From Anaerosporomusa subterranea (GTDB taxonomy: Bacteria; Bacillota; Negativicutes; Sporomusales; Acetonemataceae), in contig NZ_LSGP01000023.1 of NCBI RefSeq assembly GCF_001611555.1, positions 124,001 to 188,000 on the forward strand: a stretch of 64,000 nt of DNA, read 5' to 3'. The notes beneath the pieces are model-generated. The model searched no databases, was not told the origin of the DNA, and was given only the letters and a program-made list of their open reading frames with translations. Below are positions 9,187-18,606 of the stretch, piece by piece. Position 1 is the stretch's first letter. The number at the start of each line of letters is the position of its first letter. A program made the translations under genes and the position numbers.

Positions 9187-9273
9187 TTATTTCTGAGTCC
9201 CTTTAGCAACATGCCCATTCTTTAGTTTTTCAGCATATGCTTTGCGAAAACTGTCCTTGGCCAGCTCATGCAT
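9187..9273 (-). other. 28-codon open frame, possible gene remnant
   Basis: The frame encodes HELAKDSFRKAYAEKLKNGH and ends AKGTQK-stop. It is protein-like in composition (amphipathic, charged), but has no ribosome site and the frame is closed by a stop a few codons upstream. It may be the tail of a lost gene. I do not recognise it. Confidence 0.25.
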
Positions 9274-9344
9274 ATGAAGCTGGCGGTTATTTCTGGACTA
9301 TTGTCTCTTTGAATTGCTTTATTAATTCATAATTTCAGATGCAA

Positions 9345-10487
9345 TTACCTGAAATGCAATTGTTTTGAAACGGCTTTCACATTCTTCTCTCTCAACCATT
9401 CACCAATTTCTTTCCCCTTTAATGTCTTGGGGACCACCTCTCCTTTGGGCAAGCCCATTACCGCTTTCAGTGGTCCCAGTTTTGGGATTTTTAATCCTGC
9501 TGCTTTGGCAATGATGTCGAACTCCTCAATAGTAAGAGAACCACGCCTTAATTTATTAATGGTATCTACAATCTTCTCAGGAGTGGGAGTTTCCAAGAAG
9601 CCTATTATTTGGCTGACAGCAACAGCGGCATCCAGCCAGTCACCAGGCAATGTCATTCTATTACTCCATAAGATTAAACTCTCTTCCCCCAGCACTAAAC
9701 CAAAGGCTGCAAACCTTAACTTAGAATTTTGTGTAGCTTTTGCCACTGAATCTAGTCCGTCTATTACTCTTCTAAGCTCTCCTTCAGACAAATCTGAGAT
9801 TTCTTTAAATGTAACCCGCAATAAATTAGTTTTTGCCAGAACCTTGAAAAATCGTCCTGGTTCCTGTGCTTCTGATAAAACCCTTCCCAATTCCGCAACC
9901 ATACGATCCACAGGCTCATGAGCAAGTTCTTCCGCAGCAGCAATCATAAGAGGCAACGTATCGCGGTCTATGGCAAAACCAAATCTGGCAGATTGCCCTG
10001 CAAGTAGTACGGCGCGCATTGGATCATTGGAAAAATGTTGACTAGTCGCTCTGAGTACCTTGGCTTCTATATCCTTTCTTCCATGGAAAGGATCGATAAT
10101 TTCTCCCGTTAAACTATCAAGGGCGATGGAGTTAACCGTAGTATCACGTCTATAAAGATCTTCTTCAATGGTGATCTTTGGCTTGGTTGATACTTTGATC
10201 CCTTTGTAGCCGCTACCTACTTTCCGCTCCGTTCTCGCAAAGGCAACTTCACGCTTTATACCGTCGATCGCCAAGCAAAAAACGGAAAAAGACTTGCCAC
10301 ATTCTTCAGCCTCGGGGAAAAGGATTTTGAAATCTTTCTTAACCATACCAACAATACTAAAATCAATATCCTTCGGTGTTACTCCCATAAAACTGTCGCG
10401 GACACAACCACCGACTCTAAAAACACGTCCGCCGTTCTTTGCAATAATTTCGGCGAAGCCTTTCTCTGTTAATACACTAGTACTCAT
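9345..10487 (-). CDS. CCA-adding-type tRNA nucleotidyltransferase / poly(A) polymerase head-domain protein
   Basis: 380 residues. Class II nucleotidyltransferase motif VGGCVRDSFMG followed by DIDFSIVG (about 27-45) supplies the metal-binding aspartates; the second motif RRDTTVNSIALDSLTGEIIDPFHG (about 112-135) and NDPMRAVLLAGQSARFGF (about 150-165) fit the family. The C-terminal part beyond residue 230 is atypical, so this may be a diverged enzyme rather than the housekeeping CCA enzyme. It is monocistronic and lies just downstream of dbpA on the same strand. The ATG has an AGAGGGG site with rather long spacing. Confidence 0.8.
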   Translation of the reverse strand: MSTSVLTEKGFAEIIAKNGGRVFRVGGCVRDSFMGVTPKDIDFSIVGMVKKDFKILFPEAEECGKSFSVFCLAIDGIKREVAFARTERKVGSGYKGIKVSTKPKITIEEDLYRRDTTVNSIALDSLTGEIIDPFHGRKDIEAKVLRATSQHFSNDPMRAVLLAGQSARFGFAIDRDTLPLMIAAAEELAHEPVDRMVAELGRVLSEAQEPGRFFKVLAKTNLLRVTFKEISDLSEGELRRVIDGLDSVAKATQNSKLRFAAFGLVLGEESLILWSNRMTLPGDWLDAAVAVSQIIGFLETPTPEKIVDTINKLRRGSLTIEEFDIIAKAAGLKIPKLGPLKAVMGLPKGEVVPKTLKGKEIGEWLREKNVKAVSKQLHFR

Positions 10488-10537
10488 AGTATGTTCTTTT
10501 CCCCTCTACTTTTCAGCTCGCCCAGTCTTTTCATGCG

Positions 10538-11992
10538 CTACTTATTAGAAAAGCCTACTTCTTTTATCGTATGTATCTTTCCTTTTATCTTTGTTACCGA
10601 AAGCGCCTCCATGACAATATCTCCTTTGCCCCCAAGAATCTCAACATAGGAGCATGTATCTTGGACATCAATAATACCAATATCGTCTCCACTAATGCCT
10701 GGAATGGTAGTAACGGCGCCTAGTATATCTCCTGGTCGCATCTTCGTCTTCTTGCCTGCGTTTATCCTAATTCTAGTAATCTGTCTATTTAATTCTTCGC
10801 TTTTATCAATTTTCAATGTACGCTCAATCCCATCACGATTATTAAAAATCAGCTTTCCTTCTTCCACTTCTTCCACCGTCGGAATTCCTTGTTTCGGTAT
10901 CTTATAATGAACATATTCCTCTATCTCATGCAAAGTCCTATATTCATTTCTTGTTGTAAGTGTAATAGCCGATCCTACATTCCCAGCCCGCCCTGTCCTG
11001 CCAATTCTGTGAACATAGCTTTCATTATCCAATGGCATATCATAATTGACCACTAGAGATATATCGTCTATATGGATCCCCCTAGCTGCCACATCAGTCG
11101 CAATCAAAAACTGAAATTCTCCCCTCTTAAAATCATGAATGGAGTGCAATCGATCCCTTTGTTCCATTCCTCCATGCAATATTCCACAGGAGTAGCCTTT
11201 ATGCTTCATCTTTTCAAAGACATTTTCTACCTTGTCTCTTGTATTACAAAACAGAATGCAACTATCTGGTCTTTCACTATATATTATTTTAGTAATTAAA
11301 TTGAACTTTTCATTTTCTTCTACTTCATAATAAACTTGCCGAATGTTTTCCAAACTAGGACTTTCCGAATCAACTTCTATTTTGATGGGTTCCTTCATGT
11401 ATTGCTTACAGATTTCCTGAATCTTGTCTGGCATAGTAGCAGAAAATAACATCGTGAGCCTGTTAGCAGGCAAAACCTTTATGATTGCTTCCACCTGTTC
11501 GATAAAACCCATATCCAACATTTTGTCTGCTTCATCAATAATCAGATACTGCACTTCTTCCAGATTCATATTTCTTCTGTCAAGATGATCTAAGGTTCTC
11601 CCTGGTGTACCGACAACAACATGAACTCTTTGCCTTAATTCTCTTCTTTGTATTTCCATAGGTTGTCTGCCAAAAACAGCGGCACATCTTATTCTTTTAA
11701 ATCTTCCTATATTGGAAATATCCTGTTTTATTTGTACCGCCAATTCTCTCGTTGGTGTTAGAACCAATACCTGGGGATTTTTTTGCTCAATTTCTATTTT
11801 CTCACAAACTGGGATGGCAAAAGCGGCCGTCTTACCACTACCCGTCTGGGATCTCACTATGATATCCTTCTGTGCAAGAACTAAGGGTATCACCTCTTCC
11901 TGAACCTTAGTGAGCGTCTCGTACCCCAAGTCCTTTAATGCTTTTGCTATTTCCTTACTAAAAACACACTCTTCAATATTTTGAAAATTCAT
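10538..11992 (-). CDS. dbpA: DEAD-box ATP-dependent RNA helicase DbpA/YxiN
   Basis: 484 residues. RecA-like domains carry the Q-motif region, Walker A SQTGSGKTAA, PTRELAVQ, TPGRTLDHL, Walker B DEAD (IIDEADKMLDMGF), SAT (LFSATMP), and in the second domain VAARGIHIDD and HRIGRTGRAG. The last about 75 residues (ITRIRINAGKKTKMRPGDILGAV ... DIGIIDVQDTCSYVEI) match the DbpA/YxiN RNA-binding domain that targets 23S rRNA helix 92. The role is ribosome large-subunit assembly. It has its own ribosome site and probably its own promoter. Confidence 0.92.
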   Translation of the reverse strand: MNFQNIEECVFSKEIAKALKDLGYETLTKVQEEVIPLVLAQKDIIVRSQTGSGKTAAFAIPVCEKIEIEQKNPQVLVLTPTRELAVQIKQDISNIGRFKRIRCAAVFGRQPMEIQRRELRQRVHVVVGTPGRTLDHLDRRNMNLEEVQYLIIDEADKMLDMGFIEQVEAIIKVLPANRLTMLFSATMPDKIQEICKQYMKEPIKIEVDSESPSLENIRQVYYEVEENEKFNLITKIIYSERPDSCILFCNTRDKVENVFEKMKHKGYSCGILHGGMEQRDRLHSIHDFKRGEFQFLIATDVAARGIHIDDISLVVNYDMPLDNESYVHRIGRTGRAGNVGSAITLTTRNEYRTLHEIEEYVHYKIPKQGIPTVEEVEEGKLIFNNRDGIERTLKIDKSEELNRQITRIRINAGKKTKMRPGDILGAVTTIPGISGDDIGIIDVQDTCSYVEILGGKGDIVMEALSVTKIKGKIHTIKEVGFSNK

Positions 11993-12195
11993 ACTGCTCC
12001 AAGCCTCATTTTTTCGTCGAATTACCCTATCTCTAGCCTACTGTAGTTTGTATCTCATTATACATATAATAGCACAAATAAACAGGGGGACAGGGGTTCT
12101 GTTTTATTCAAAACACTCCAACTGTGGATTAATACATAGTAATATCGTTTTTAACTGGTGAACTATCCGCGCCCTACAAACCTACAAAAGCAAAA

Positions 12196-12217
12196 AACCC
12201 GCGCAATTCGCGGGTTT
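12196..12217 (-). terminator. Hairpin terminator like that of ssrA
   Basis: AACCCGCG and CGCGGGTTT arms with a T-run on the minus strand. The stem sequence is almost the same as the ssrA terminator at 23386-23411, and it follows the same GCCTCCACCA string, as if the end of ssrA had been copied here. Confidence 0.6.
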
Positions 12218-12227
12218 ACAAATTTTT

Positions 12228-12261
12228 GGTGGAGGCGATCCGTGACCCTTGCAAATCCACC
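12228..12261 (-). repeat. Dispersed GGTGGATTT...CCTCCACC element, copy 1
   Basis: On the minus strand this begins GGTGGATTT and ends TCGCCTCCACC, with GGGTCACGGATCG inside. Copies lie at 20765-20797 and 36240-36272. The 3' part is identical to the last bases of the tmRNA gene, and a terminator follows. Confidence 0.6.
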
Positions 12262-12311
12262 TATTTTCAAGAGAAAAGGTTCTGCCAGAAACGTCAGAGC
12301 CTTTCTGTTAC

Positions 12312-12557
12312 CTATCTGAGCCGGATTACCTCCGTAACCGCATTCATCACGATCCCCATTTTCAGACCTACCTTCTCGATAATCAGCGCCCGCCTGACGT
12401 CGGCCCTCGGTGTTACCAGTTCTAGCCGCATCGCTAAGTTGACCATAGGAATAATTTAGCCGCGCAGGCTAATTGGTATTCGCGGCAACCTGCTAAATAC
12501 CTGCCGACATCTGCTCTACCACGGCATAGGCGCTGCCAAGCCGCAAATACTAAATTT
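12312..12557 (-). pseudogene. Decayed cheW fragment
   Basis: Minus-strand reading gives KFSICGL, then (with frame changes and stops) RLPRIPISLRG-stop-IIPMVNLAMRLEL, then ADVRRALIIEKVGLKMGIVM and NAVTEVIRLR-stop. This follows the CheW chemotaxis coupling-protein order: RLP..., INLRG-IIP-V-DLR, then the IVV...VG-IVD-V-EV-R strand pair. At least one in-frame stop and a shift break it. No other chemotaxis gene is present. Confidence 0.65.
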
Positions 12558-12722
12558 ATCATAGAGGTGCGTATCGTTACACTCGTTGTATGTAAACATA
12601 TGCACATGAGCTAATATCGTTTAATGACAATAAGAACATAGCCGGTACTACCTCTCCTATTCGAACATAGTGCTGCCTGAGCCTAATCAGTAACTAAAAT
12701 TAAGGAAAGGGGATGCATTCTT

Positions 12723-14345
12723 ATGAACCAAGTGATTGAAAAACAGCATCAAACAAAGTCCCCATACGAAGATATAAGCCCTTTTGAATTTAAAGACAAG
12801 CTGATTAGCTTGGCACAAGGGCATAAAAGGGGAACACGTACACTACTAGATGCAGGCAGAGGCAATCCAAATTGGATTTCGACGACACCGCGTGAGGCTT
12901 TCTTTGCGCTGGGACAATTTGCAGTGCAGGAAAGCCGCAGAGTATGGGATGAGGGAAATCTAGGCGGACAGCCAAATCTAAACGGGATTGTGCAGCGTTT
13001 TAAGGCCTACGTTGACAGTAATACTTCTACTCCTGGGGTAAGACTGCTTGATGACGTTGTTGAGTACGGAATAGGGATTTGCGGATTCGACGCTGAAGAA
13101 TGGATCTATGAGTTGGTTGACGGGATTATTGGTGATAATTATCCGATGCCGGATCGAATGCTTGTGCATACAGAAAGAGTTGTTCATAACTTCATGATTC
13201 AAGAAATGTGCGGCAACGGTTCAACTTGCGGAAGATTTAATTTATTCGCTGTCGAAGGGGCTACCGCTGCCATGTGTTATATCTTTGATTCATTACTTGA
13301 AAATTACTTGCTCTCCCGTGGAGATACCATTGCAATTATGGTACCGATATTTGTACCCTATCTCGAAATACCGCATCTGCACCGCTACCAATTTAAAGTT
13401 GTCGAGATTCGGGCTGTAGGAACGGATGAGAACGGAAATCACACTTGGCAATATCCGCATTCAGAAATAGAAAAGCTTGCCGATCCATCGATTAAAGCCC
13501 TATTCTTAGTAAATCCGAGTAACCCACCCTCAGTCGCAATTCAACCTGAATCGATTCAACAACTGATACACATCGTGAAACAACATAACCCGAGCTTAAT
13601 GATTATTTCCGACGATGTCTATGGAACTTTCGTTGACAATTATCGTTCTCTGATGGCCGACTTACCGTTTAACACCATAGGTGTGTACTCCTTTTCAAAA
13701 TACTTTGGCGTAACCGGGTGGCGGTTAGGCGTTATTGCAATTCATGAAGACAATGTATTCGATAAATTGTTAAAACAATTGCCAAGTGAGAATAAAGAAA
13801 TTTTGAAACTGAGATATGCGTCAATTTCACCGCACCCCGAAACAATCCCCTTTATAGACCGGATGGTGGCGGACAGCCGTCAAGTAGCCTTGAATCATAC
13901 CGCAGGGCTATCGACACCTCAGCAGATACAAATGGCTCTATTTTCGGGCTTTGCTTTGTTGAATAAAGAAAGTACGTATAAGCAATTAACAAAAAGTATT
14001 TGCCAGCGACGTATGAAGCTTCTATATGACGGTCTAAGATTGCCGCCTCCCAACCTTCCGTATGACGCAGATTACTATACGGAGTTTGATTTGGAGGAAT
14101 GGGCAAATCTTTACTACGGCAGCCCGTTTACGGATTTTCTAAAGAGGAACTATGAACCTCTCGATATCCTATTTCATTTAGCAGAAAACTCATCCATCGT
14201 ACTGCTGAGTGGCCGTGGCTTTCATGGTCCGAAGTGGTCCATCCGAGTATCGCTGGCTAACCTCGATGACGATGCATATGCTCACATCGGCGGAGAATTA
14301 GCCAAAATATTGGAACAATATGTTGCCGAATGGAGGAATTCATAA
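12723..14345 (+). CDS. aspD: Bifunctional aspartate aminotransferase / aspartate 4-decarboxylase
   Basis: 540 residues, the usual length of AspD. The N-terminus (GRGNPNWISTTPREAFFALGQF) and the insert before the PLP domain are typical of this branch of fold-type I enzymes. The PLP lysine lies in VYSFSKYFGVTGWRLG, with SDDVYG and VNPSNPPS upstream. The reaction is L-aspartate to L-alanine plus CO2, with side transaminase activity. An AAGGAAAGGGG ribosome site precedes the ATG. The usual partner, the AspT aspartate-alanine exchanger, is not adjacent, so a decarboxylation energy cycle cannot be claimed from this window. Confidence 0.92.
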   Translation: MNQVIEKQHQTKSPYEDISPFEFKDKLISLAQGHKRGTRTLLDAGRGNPNWISTTPREAFFALGQFAVQESRRVWDEGNLGGQPNLNGIVQRFKAYVDSNTSTPGVRLLDDVVEYGIGICGFDAEEWIYELVDGIIGDNYPMPDRMLVHTERVVHNFMIQEMCGNGSTCGRFNLFAVEGATAAMCYIFDSLLENYLLSRGDTIAIMVPIFVPYLEIPHLHRYQFKVVEIRAVGTDENGNHTWQYPHSEIEKLADPSIKALFLVNPSNPPSVAIQPESIQQLIHIVKQHNPSLMIISDDVYGTFVDNYRSLMADLPFNTIGVYSFSKYFGVTGWRLGVIAIHEDNVFDKLLKQLPSENKEILKLRYASISPHPETIPFIDRMVADSRQVALNHTAGLSTPQQIQMALFSGFALLNKESTYKQLTKSICQRRMKLLYDGLRLPPPNLPYDADYYTEFDLEEWANLYYGSPFTDFLKRNYEPLDILFHLAENSSIVLLSGRGFHGPKWSIRVSLANLDDDAYAHIGGELAKILEQYVAEWRNS

Positions 14346-14427
14346 AAGAAATCCACAATTAATCAGAAGGTATCAACCCGTATCGCAAGCACTTGTTTCC
14401 TTCTAGTTATCCAATCTTGGGTTCTGT

Positions 14428-14457
14428 TGGCAATCTGTTAGAAATCTATGCTATAAT
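14428..14457 (+). promoter_or_regulatory. Sigma70-type promoter for the exported protein
   Basis: TTGGCA (14428-14433), 19-base spacer, then TATAAT (14452-14457). Its position makes the TTG at 14457 unlikely as a translation start and favours one further downstream. Confidence 0.5.
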
Positions 14458-14474
14458 TGATTTTGGTGATAAAT

Positions 14475-15113
14475 TTGTTAAAGAAAACGATATGTATATT
14501 GCTGATCCTGCTGTTCACACTACCGGTTATAGCATCGCCGACACTGGAGGAATCCTCTGGGGCTTTACTGCAGACAATATGGAAAACACAGACGATTGAC
14601 GGGTTGAACGGCGGTATATGGGTTATCCCCGAAGATGCAATTAATCAATATTTTGCTGCCCACGCCAATTCGAACAAGGCGAAAAATCCGACCTTAAAAC
14701 TATTGGGCGATAATAAAATGGTTGTCACATTCGATAGTAGTCTGGGACGTGTTGGGCTTACCTGCGAAATCAAGCAGTTCGTTCATAATCAGGCCGAATC
14801 CTATGCGGAAGTTTACATCCGAAAAAAGGAAGTTGCCAATAAGCCGATCCTAACCTGGATGCTCAAATTTATCAGTATCGGTGCAATAGCGGACTTATAT
14901 GGCAATCCCTTAAAGGATGTAAAACAGTTCGACGCACGCTTCGATGGCAACACACTAAAGGTGAATTTCCGCCCGCTCGTTGAGAAGTCACTACTAAGTA
15001 GTAATATCGGGAACAAGGTTGAGATTAGTAGAATCACCACTCGGGAAGGTGCCTTAGAGTTACACACAAATATGAAAGCCACTGACCTACTAGGTATAAT
15101 TATGGGAATTTAA
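14475..15113 (+). CDS. Small exported protein of unknown function
   Basis: The reading frame is open from 14457, but a promoter-like TATAAT overlaps that position, so I prefer the TTG at 14475 (LLKKTICILLILLFTLPVIAS, a clean signal peptide). The mature part of about 190 residues contains IWVIPEDAINQYFAAH, a beta-rich middle and DVKQFDARFDGNTLKVNFRPL. The pattern is reminiscent of LptA/DUF2993-type lipid-binding beta folds, but I cannot assign a family. Monocistronic with its own terminator. Confidence 0.65.
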   Translation: MLKKTICILLILLFTLPVIASPTLEESSGALLQTIWKTQTIDGLNGGIWVIPEDAINQYFAAHANSNKAKNPTLKLLGDNKMVVTFDSSLGRVGLTCEIKQFVHNQAESYAEVYIRKKEVANKPILTWMLKFISIGAIADLYGNPLKDVKQFDARFDGNTLKVNFRPLVEKSLLSSNIGNKVEISRITTREGALELHTNMKATDLLGIIMGI

Positions 15114-15126
15114 TCACTAACAAGAT

Positions 15127-15158
15127 AAAATCACCGGCCGCGATGCCGGTGATTTATC
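15127..15158 (+). terminator. Hairpin terminator
   Basis: AAATCACCGGC and GCCGGTGATTT arms followed by TATCTATTTCTTT, 13 bases after the stop of the exported protein. Confidence 0.8.
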
Positions 15159-15321
15159 TATTTCTTTGACAGGAATTTTTCATAAATCTAGACATTATAA
15201 AGAAAAGCTGACACTAATTTATAGCGCCAGCTTGGTTGACATTTAAGCCCGATTTCCAAAATTCGATCCTAAACAGAACGTCCTACGTTAATCGGTCTGT
15301 TGGGCCTTTTTACGTCAATGT

Positions 15322-16596
15322 TTAGTTTTTGAAGGTAATTGTTTCCGGTTTATCTGTGTTCCAGTGAAGAGATGTAGTGCTGGGTTTTGTTTCAGCAATA
15401 ACCCGGCCCTGACGCAGTGAGTAACGTACCGGTACTTGGCGGCGAAGTGCATCGTAACTGTTGTCAGCTGGCAGGATGATCAAATTAGCGGGGTTCCCTT
15501 CAGTAATTCCATACCGATCACTGATGTTAAGGGTGCGGGCGCTATTGACTGTTATTAAGTCTAATGCCTGGTTAAGCTGACTGTAACCCATTAGCTGGCA
15601 GACATGAAGTCCCATGTGGAGTACCTGGAGCATATTGCCTGTACCCAGCGGGTACCAAGGGTCAAGAATATCATCATGCCCAAAGCAGACATTGATGCCA
15701 GCTTCCCATAATTCTTTAACGCGAGTGATGCCGCGGCGCTTAGGGTAAGTATCAAACCTGCCCTGCAGATGAATATTGACAAGCGGGTTGGCAACAAAGT
15801 TGATGCCAGATAACTTTAGCAAATTAAACAGCTTGAAAGTATAAGCATTGTTGTAGGAATGCATGGCTGTAGTGTGGCTTGCTGTTACCCTATCGCCCAT
15901 CCCCTGGCGATAGGCTTCTGCTGCAACTACTTCGATAAAGCGAGACTGCTCATCATCAATTTCATCACAATGGATGTCTATCAGCCGATCATATTTGGCA
16001 GCAAGTTCAAATACTGTGTGGACCGAGGCGACCCCGTATTCGCGGGTAAATTCATAATGCGGAATACCCCCGACAACATCGGCCCCAAGACGCAAAGCTT
16101 CTTCTAGCAGTTCTATTCCTTGAGGGTAAGACTGTACACCTTCTTGGGGGAAGGCGACTAGCTGCAGCTCAATCCACGGCGCAATTTGGGCTTTTACTTC
16201 AAGCAGTGTTTTGAGTGCAGTTAAGGAAGGGTCGGTAATGTCGACATGGGTTCGTACATATTGAATACCTTGAGCGGCTTGCCATTTAAGAGTTGTTATC
16301 GCCCGTTCTTTAACATCTTGCTGCGATAACAACTGTTTTCTTTCCGCCCACCGTTCAATGCCCTCAAACAGAGTACCGCTCTCATTCCAGCGCGGCTGTC
16401 CTGCCGTCAGCGTTGTGTCCAGATGAACATGCGGTTCAATGAACGGCGGGATCACTAAGCCGCCTTCTGCGTCCAGCACATTGTCAGAGGCAGACTGTTC
16501 GTTCGTATTGGGGGAGATAGAAAGAATATTACCGTTTTTAATTTGAATCTGCCACAATCCTTGCCGATCATGAAGGCGAACCTTTTTAATTAGCAT
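15322..16596 (-). CDS. codA: Cytosine deaminase
   Basis: From the ATG at 16596 the protein has 424 residues, like E. coli CodA (about 427). AAGGAGG lies 6 bases upstream, inside the permease gene, and the two genes overlap by 11 bases. Metal ligands are visible: PHVHLDTTL (HxH), [22 protein letters not shown] and [12 protein letters not shown]. The reaction is cytosine to uracil plus ammonia in the cytoplasm. It is downstream of its transporter and the pair is preceded by a PyrR-type attenuator, which supports pyrimidine salvage. Other amidohydrolase substrates (for example creatinine-like) are less likely given codB. Confidence 0.9.
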   Translation of the reverse strand: MLIKKVRLHDRQGLWQIQIKNGNILSISPNTNEQSASDNVLDAEGGLVIPPFIEPHVHLDTTLTAGQPRWNESGTLFEGIERWAERKQLLSQQDVKERAITTLKWQAAQGIQYVRTHVDITDPSLTALKTLLEVKAQIAPWIELQLVAFPQEGVQSYPQGIELLEEALRLGADVVGGIPHYEFTREYGVASVHTVFELAAKYDRLIDIHCDEIDDEQSRFIEVVAAEAYRQGMGDRVTASHTTAMHSYNNAYTFKLFNLLKLSGINFVANPLVNIHLQGRFDTYPKRRGITRVKELWEAGINVCFGHDDILDPWYPLGTGNMLQVLHMGLHVCQLMGYSQLNQALDLITVNSARTLNISDRYGITEGNPANLIILPADNSYDALRRQVPVRYSLRQGRVIAETKPSTTSLHWNTDKPETITFKN

Positions 16597-18007
16597 TTGC
16601 ATCCTCCTTAGCTGCCCTGCCAACATGGGCGGCAGCCTGCAGTTTAGAAGCAACATAATAAATTATTCCAGTCAGTACAATCACAGGATAGGTAGCACCT
16701 ATACTATTAGCAAAGAGCGGCTGTTTGTGCAGTAACAGAAAGGTAATTACACCGATAACCCAGACGGTGAGCGCCAGTTTATTTAAGCCATTGCTGTACC
16801 AGTATTTCCCGCGGCATTCAGCTAAAGCAGCCGGGTCATAATTCCCTTTACGGATGAAATAATAGTCAACAATTAAAATAGCGAAGATTGGACCAAAGAC
16901 CATACCGATATAATCCAGGAAGAGGATAAAAGAATGGAGGAAGCTGGAAAGATACAGGGGTACGACAGTGAGAGCAGCCGCAACAACCGTTACCAGCCAG
17001 AGCGAGATAATGGGGGAAATCTTGTTCGTTATATTAGTAAGCGATATGCCGGCAGCCATAAGGTTTACAGCATTAGCTGTGGTGCTAGTGATAATGATGA
17101 CGAGGAGAGCTACGCTGCCTAATCCTAATTTACTAACAATGGTACTGGGGTCAGAGTAATTGGGATCATAGACTCCAGTGGTTATTGCCATACCAATGGT
17201 GGCAATGATGCCGACAAAGGCAAACCAGAATAAGGCCAAGTTTGCACCAATCATAGGCGCAATGGTCGCCGTGGCTTTTGTTTTACCATAACGAGTAAAT
17301 TCTGCGATTGCCGGTACCCAGCCGAGACTAAATGCGGCCATAACATCCATAGCCGAACCAAAAGGCATGCGCTTGTCTGCTGGCGGCTGCCAGTTCATAA
17401 TAGCTTCCAGCGATACATTCTGGAGTACGACAATTGTTTCCCATACGCCAAGAAACAATACTAGGAATACGCCAATCCGTTCCACCATTTTCACCGAACG
17501 ATGACCGGTAGCAATCGAGAGAAGATGCAGTATGCTCATGAATGCGATGCCGATGAGCATAGTCGTATTGCCGCCCGGTTCACCAAAGGCCGGCATGCCC
17601 AGCCATTCCTTACAGATAAAACTGACCGAGATGGCAGCAATAAAGGTGTTCACAGCTGTCCAGCCAATAAACTGGGTCGTGTTTAACAATGAGGGCAGAT
17701 AACTGCCGCGAACACCGAAAGATGCTCGGGTGAGAGCCATTGTTGAAGTGCCGACCTTAAATCCCATAAAACCAATAAGAGCCATAATAATATAAGCGAT
17801 TGGATTAGCAATCATTGTTACGCAGATCGATCCGGCAAACGCAGTACCGGCTACGACGCCGCCAACATACCAAGAGCCATTGTTGGCGTTAGCGCCAATC
17901 CAGGTGGCAACCATATCCCAAAAAGATAGTGTTCGTGCACTTGCGGGTACGCTTTCGACTGCGCCAAATTCCCGCGGAGCAAAATTTTGTTCGTTGTTTT
18001 TATCCAT
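16586..18007 (-). CDS. codB: Cytosine permease, NCS1 family
   Basis: I choose the ATG at 18007 ([14 protein letters not shown]) behind GAGGAGGGG; the longer frame to 18079 runs through the attenuator terminator. 473 residues, about twelve membrane segments. Typical features are [23 protein letters not shown] at the N-terminus (substrate and sodium site region), [14 protein letters not shown] and [14 protein letters not shown]. It imports cytosine for the deaminase encoded by the overlapping downstream gene. Confidence 0.9.
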   Translation of the reverse strand: MDKNNEQNFAPREFGAVESVPASARTLSFWDMVATWIGANANNGSWYVGGVVAGTAFAGSICVTMIANPIAYIIMALIGFMGFKVGTSTMALTRASFGVRGSYLPSLLNTTQFIGWTAVNTFIAAISVSFICKEWLGMPAFGEPGGNTTMLIGIAFMSILHLLSIATGHRSVKMVERIGVFLVLFLGVWETIVVLQNVSLEAIMNWQPPADKRMPFGSAMDVMAAFSLGWVPAIAEFTRYGKTKATATIAPMIGANLALFWFAFVGIIATIGMAITTGVYDPNYSDPSTIVSKLGLGSVALLVIIITSTTANAVNLMAAGISLTNITNKISPIISLWLVTVVAAALTVVPLYLSSFLHSFILFLDYIGMVFGPIFAILIVDYYFIRKGNYDPAALAECRGKYWYSNGLNKLALTVWVIGVITFLLLHKQPLFANSIGATYPVIVLTGIIYYVASKLQAAAHVGRAAKEDANAN

Positions 18008-18048
18008 ACAGAACCCCTCCTCAGTGATATTTTGTTCCGATACCCAAA

Positions 18049-18082
18049 CAAAAAGGCTTCTTGCCAGAAACACTGACAAGAA
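18049..18082 (-). terminator. Intrinsic terminator of the codBA attenuator
   Basis: GCTTCTTG and CAAGAAGC arms followed by CTTTTTG on the minus strand, between the PyrR-type hairpin and codB. The 5' arm region CTTGTCAG can alternatively pair with the upstream CTGACAAG. Confidence 0.8.
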
Positions 18083-18162
18083 GCATGTAGATCAACTGGC
18101 AACAGCATAAAAAATATGTCTGAGTGCCACCTTATGTCGTCTACCTTGTCAGCCTCGCAGGA
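18083..18162 (-). promoter_or_regulatory. PyrR-binding attenuator leader
   Basis: At 18149-18162 the RNA reads AGUCCUGCGAGGCU, an exact match to the PyrR consensus ARUCCNGNGAGGYU. The following CTGACAAG and TAGA pair with TCTA(C) and CTTGTCAG just before and within the terminator, giving mutually exclusive antiterminator and terminator folds. As known for PyrR systems, uridine nucleotides would favour binding and termination. Control of codBA this way is inference from the sequence. Confidence 0.82.
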
Positions 18163-18191
18163 CTGCTTTTAAAGGTACCAGTACGCTAAAA

Positions 18192-18221
18192 TTATTTAAG
18201 CACACATTAGAGATCGATGTC
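18192..18221 (-). promoter_or_regulatory. Promoter for the codBA leader
   Basis: TTGACA (18216-18221) and TTAAAT (18192-18197) with an 18-base spacer, about 25 bases before the PyrR-type hairpin. Confidence 0.55.
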
Positions 18222-18350
18222 AATGAAAATTTTGGCTCCAAGGGTACATCAAATGTAAACTAAGTTTTTCAAGAAGAGGAATAACCAATTTGTATGAATC
18301 ATTATACTATCCGACTAGCAGCGAATCTTTGAGAGATTTTAATGACGATA

Positions 18351-18361
18351 GGGACGTTCCC
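18351..18361. repeat. GGGACGTTCCC palindrome
   Basis: Short REP-like palindrome in the 18222-18530 gap between codB and tcyP. It resembles the GGAACGTTCC palindrome beside the transposase remnant at 20.3 kb. Nothing else is recognised in the gap. Confidence 0.35.
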
Positions 18362-18533
18362 AATTTGTTTTTTGTTCCTAATCTTAATGGTTTAATAAGT
18401 CAAAGGTCTACTCACCCCTGGCATAGATATCATTTTCAACATGAGTAATTCTTTTCCAACATTATTCATCTCACCAATCATTCCGATTTTCTCCAAGCTT
18501 TTTCCTTTCACATTGGAACGGGGCGCACTAAAC

Positions 18534-18573
18534 AAAGCACTATTTGTCAGTAGAATAACAAATAGTGCTTTTG
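18534..18573 (-). terminator. Terminator after tcyP
   Basis: AAAGCACTATTTGT and ACAAATAGTGCTTT arms around a 10-base loop, about 35 bases past the tcyP stop. Confidence 0.75.
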
Positions 18574-18606
18574 TTTATAATTAATTGAATTTATTCCCGA
18601 TTGACT

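Noticed and set aside
9427-9921. 164-codon plus-strand frame inside the nucleotidyltransferase gene
   Set aside because: Ser/Pro-rich translation and no homology; the other strand encodes a recognisable family.
12226-12459. 77-codon plus-strand frame
   Set aside because: The opposite strand reads as a cheW remnant, and the plus frame starts inside the dispersed element.
18418-18470. Possible N-terminus of a RAYT transposase beside GGGACGTTCCC
   Set aside because: A weak string (RITHVENDIYARGE) can be read, but it is too short and too divergent to support.
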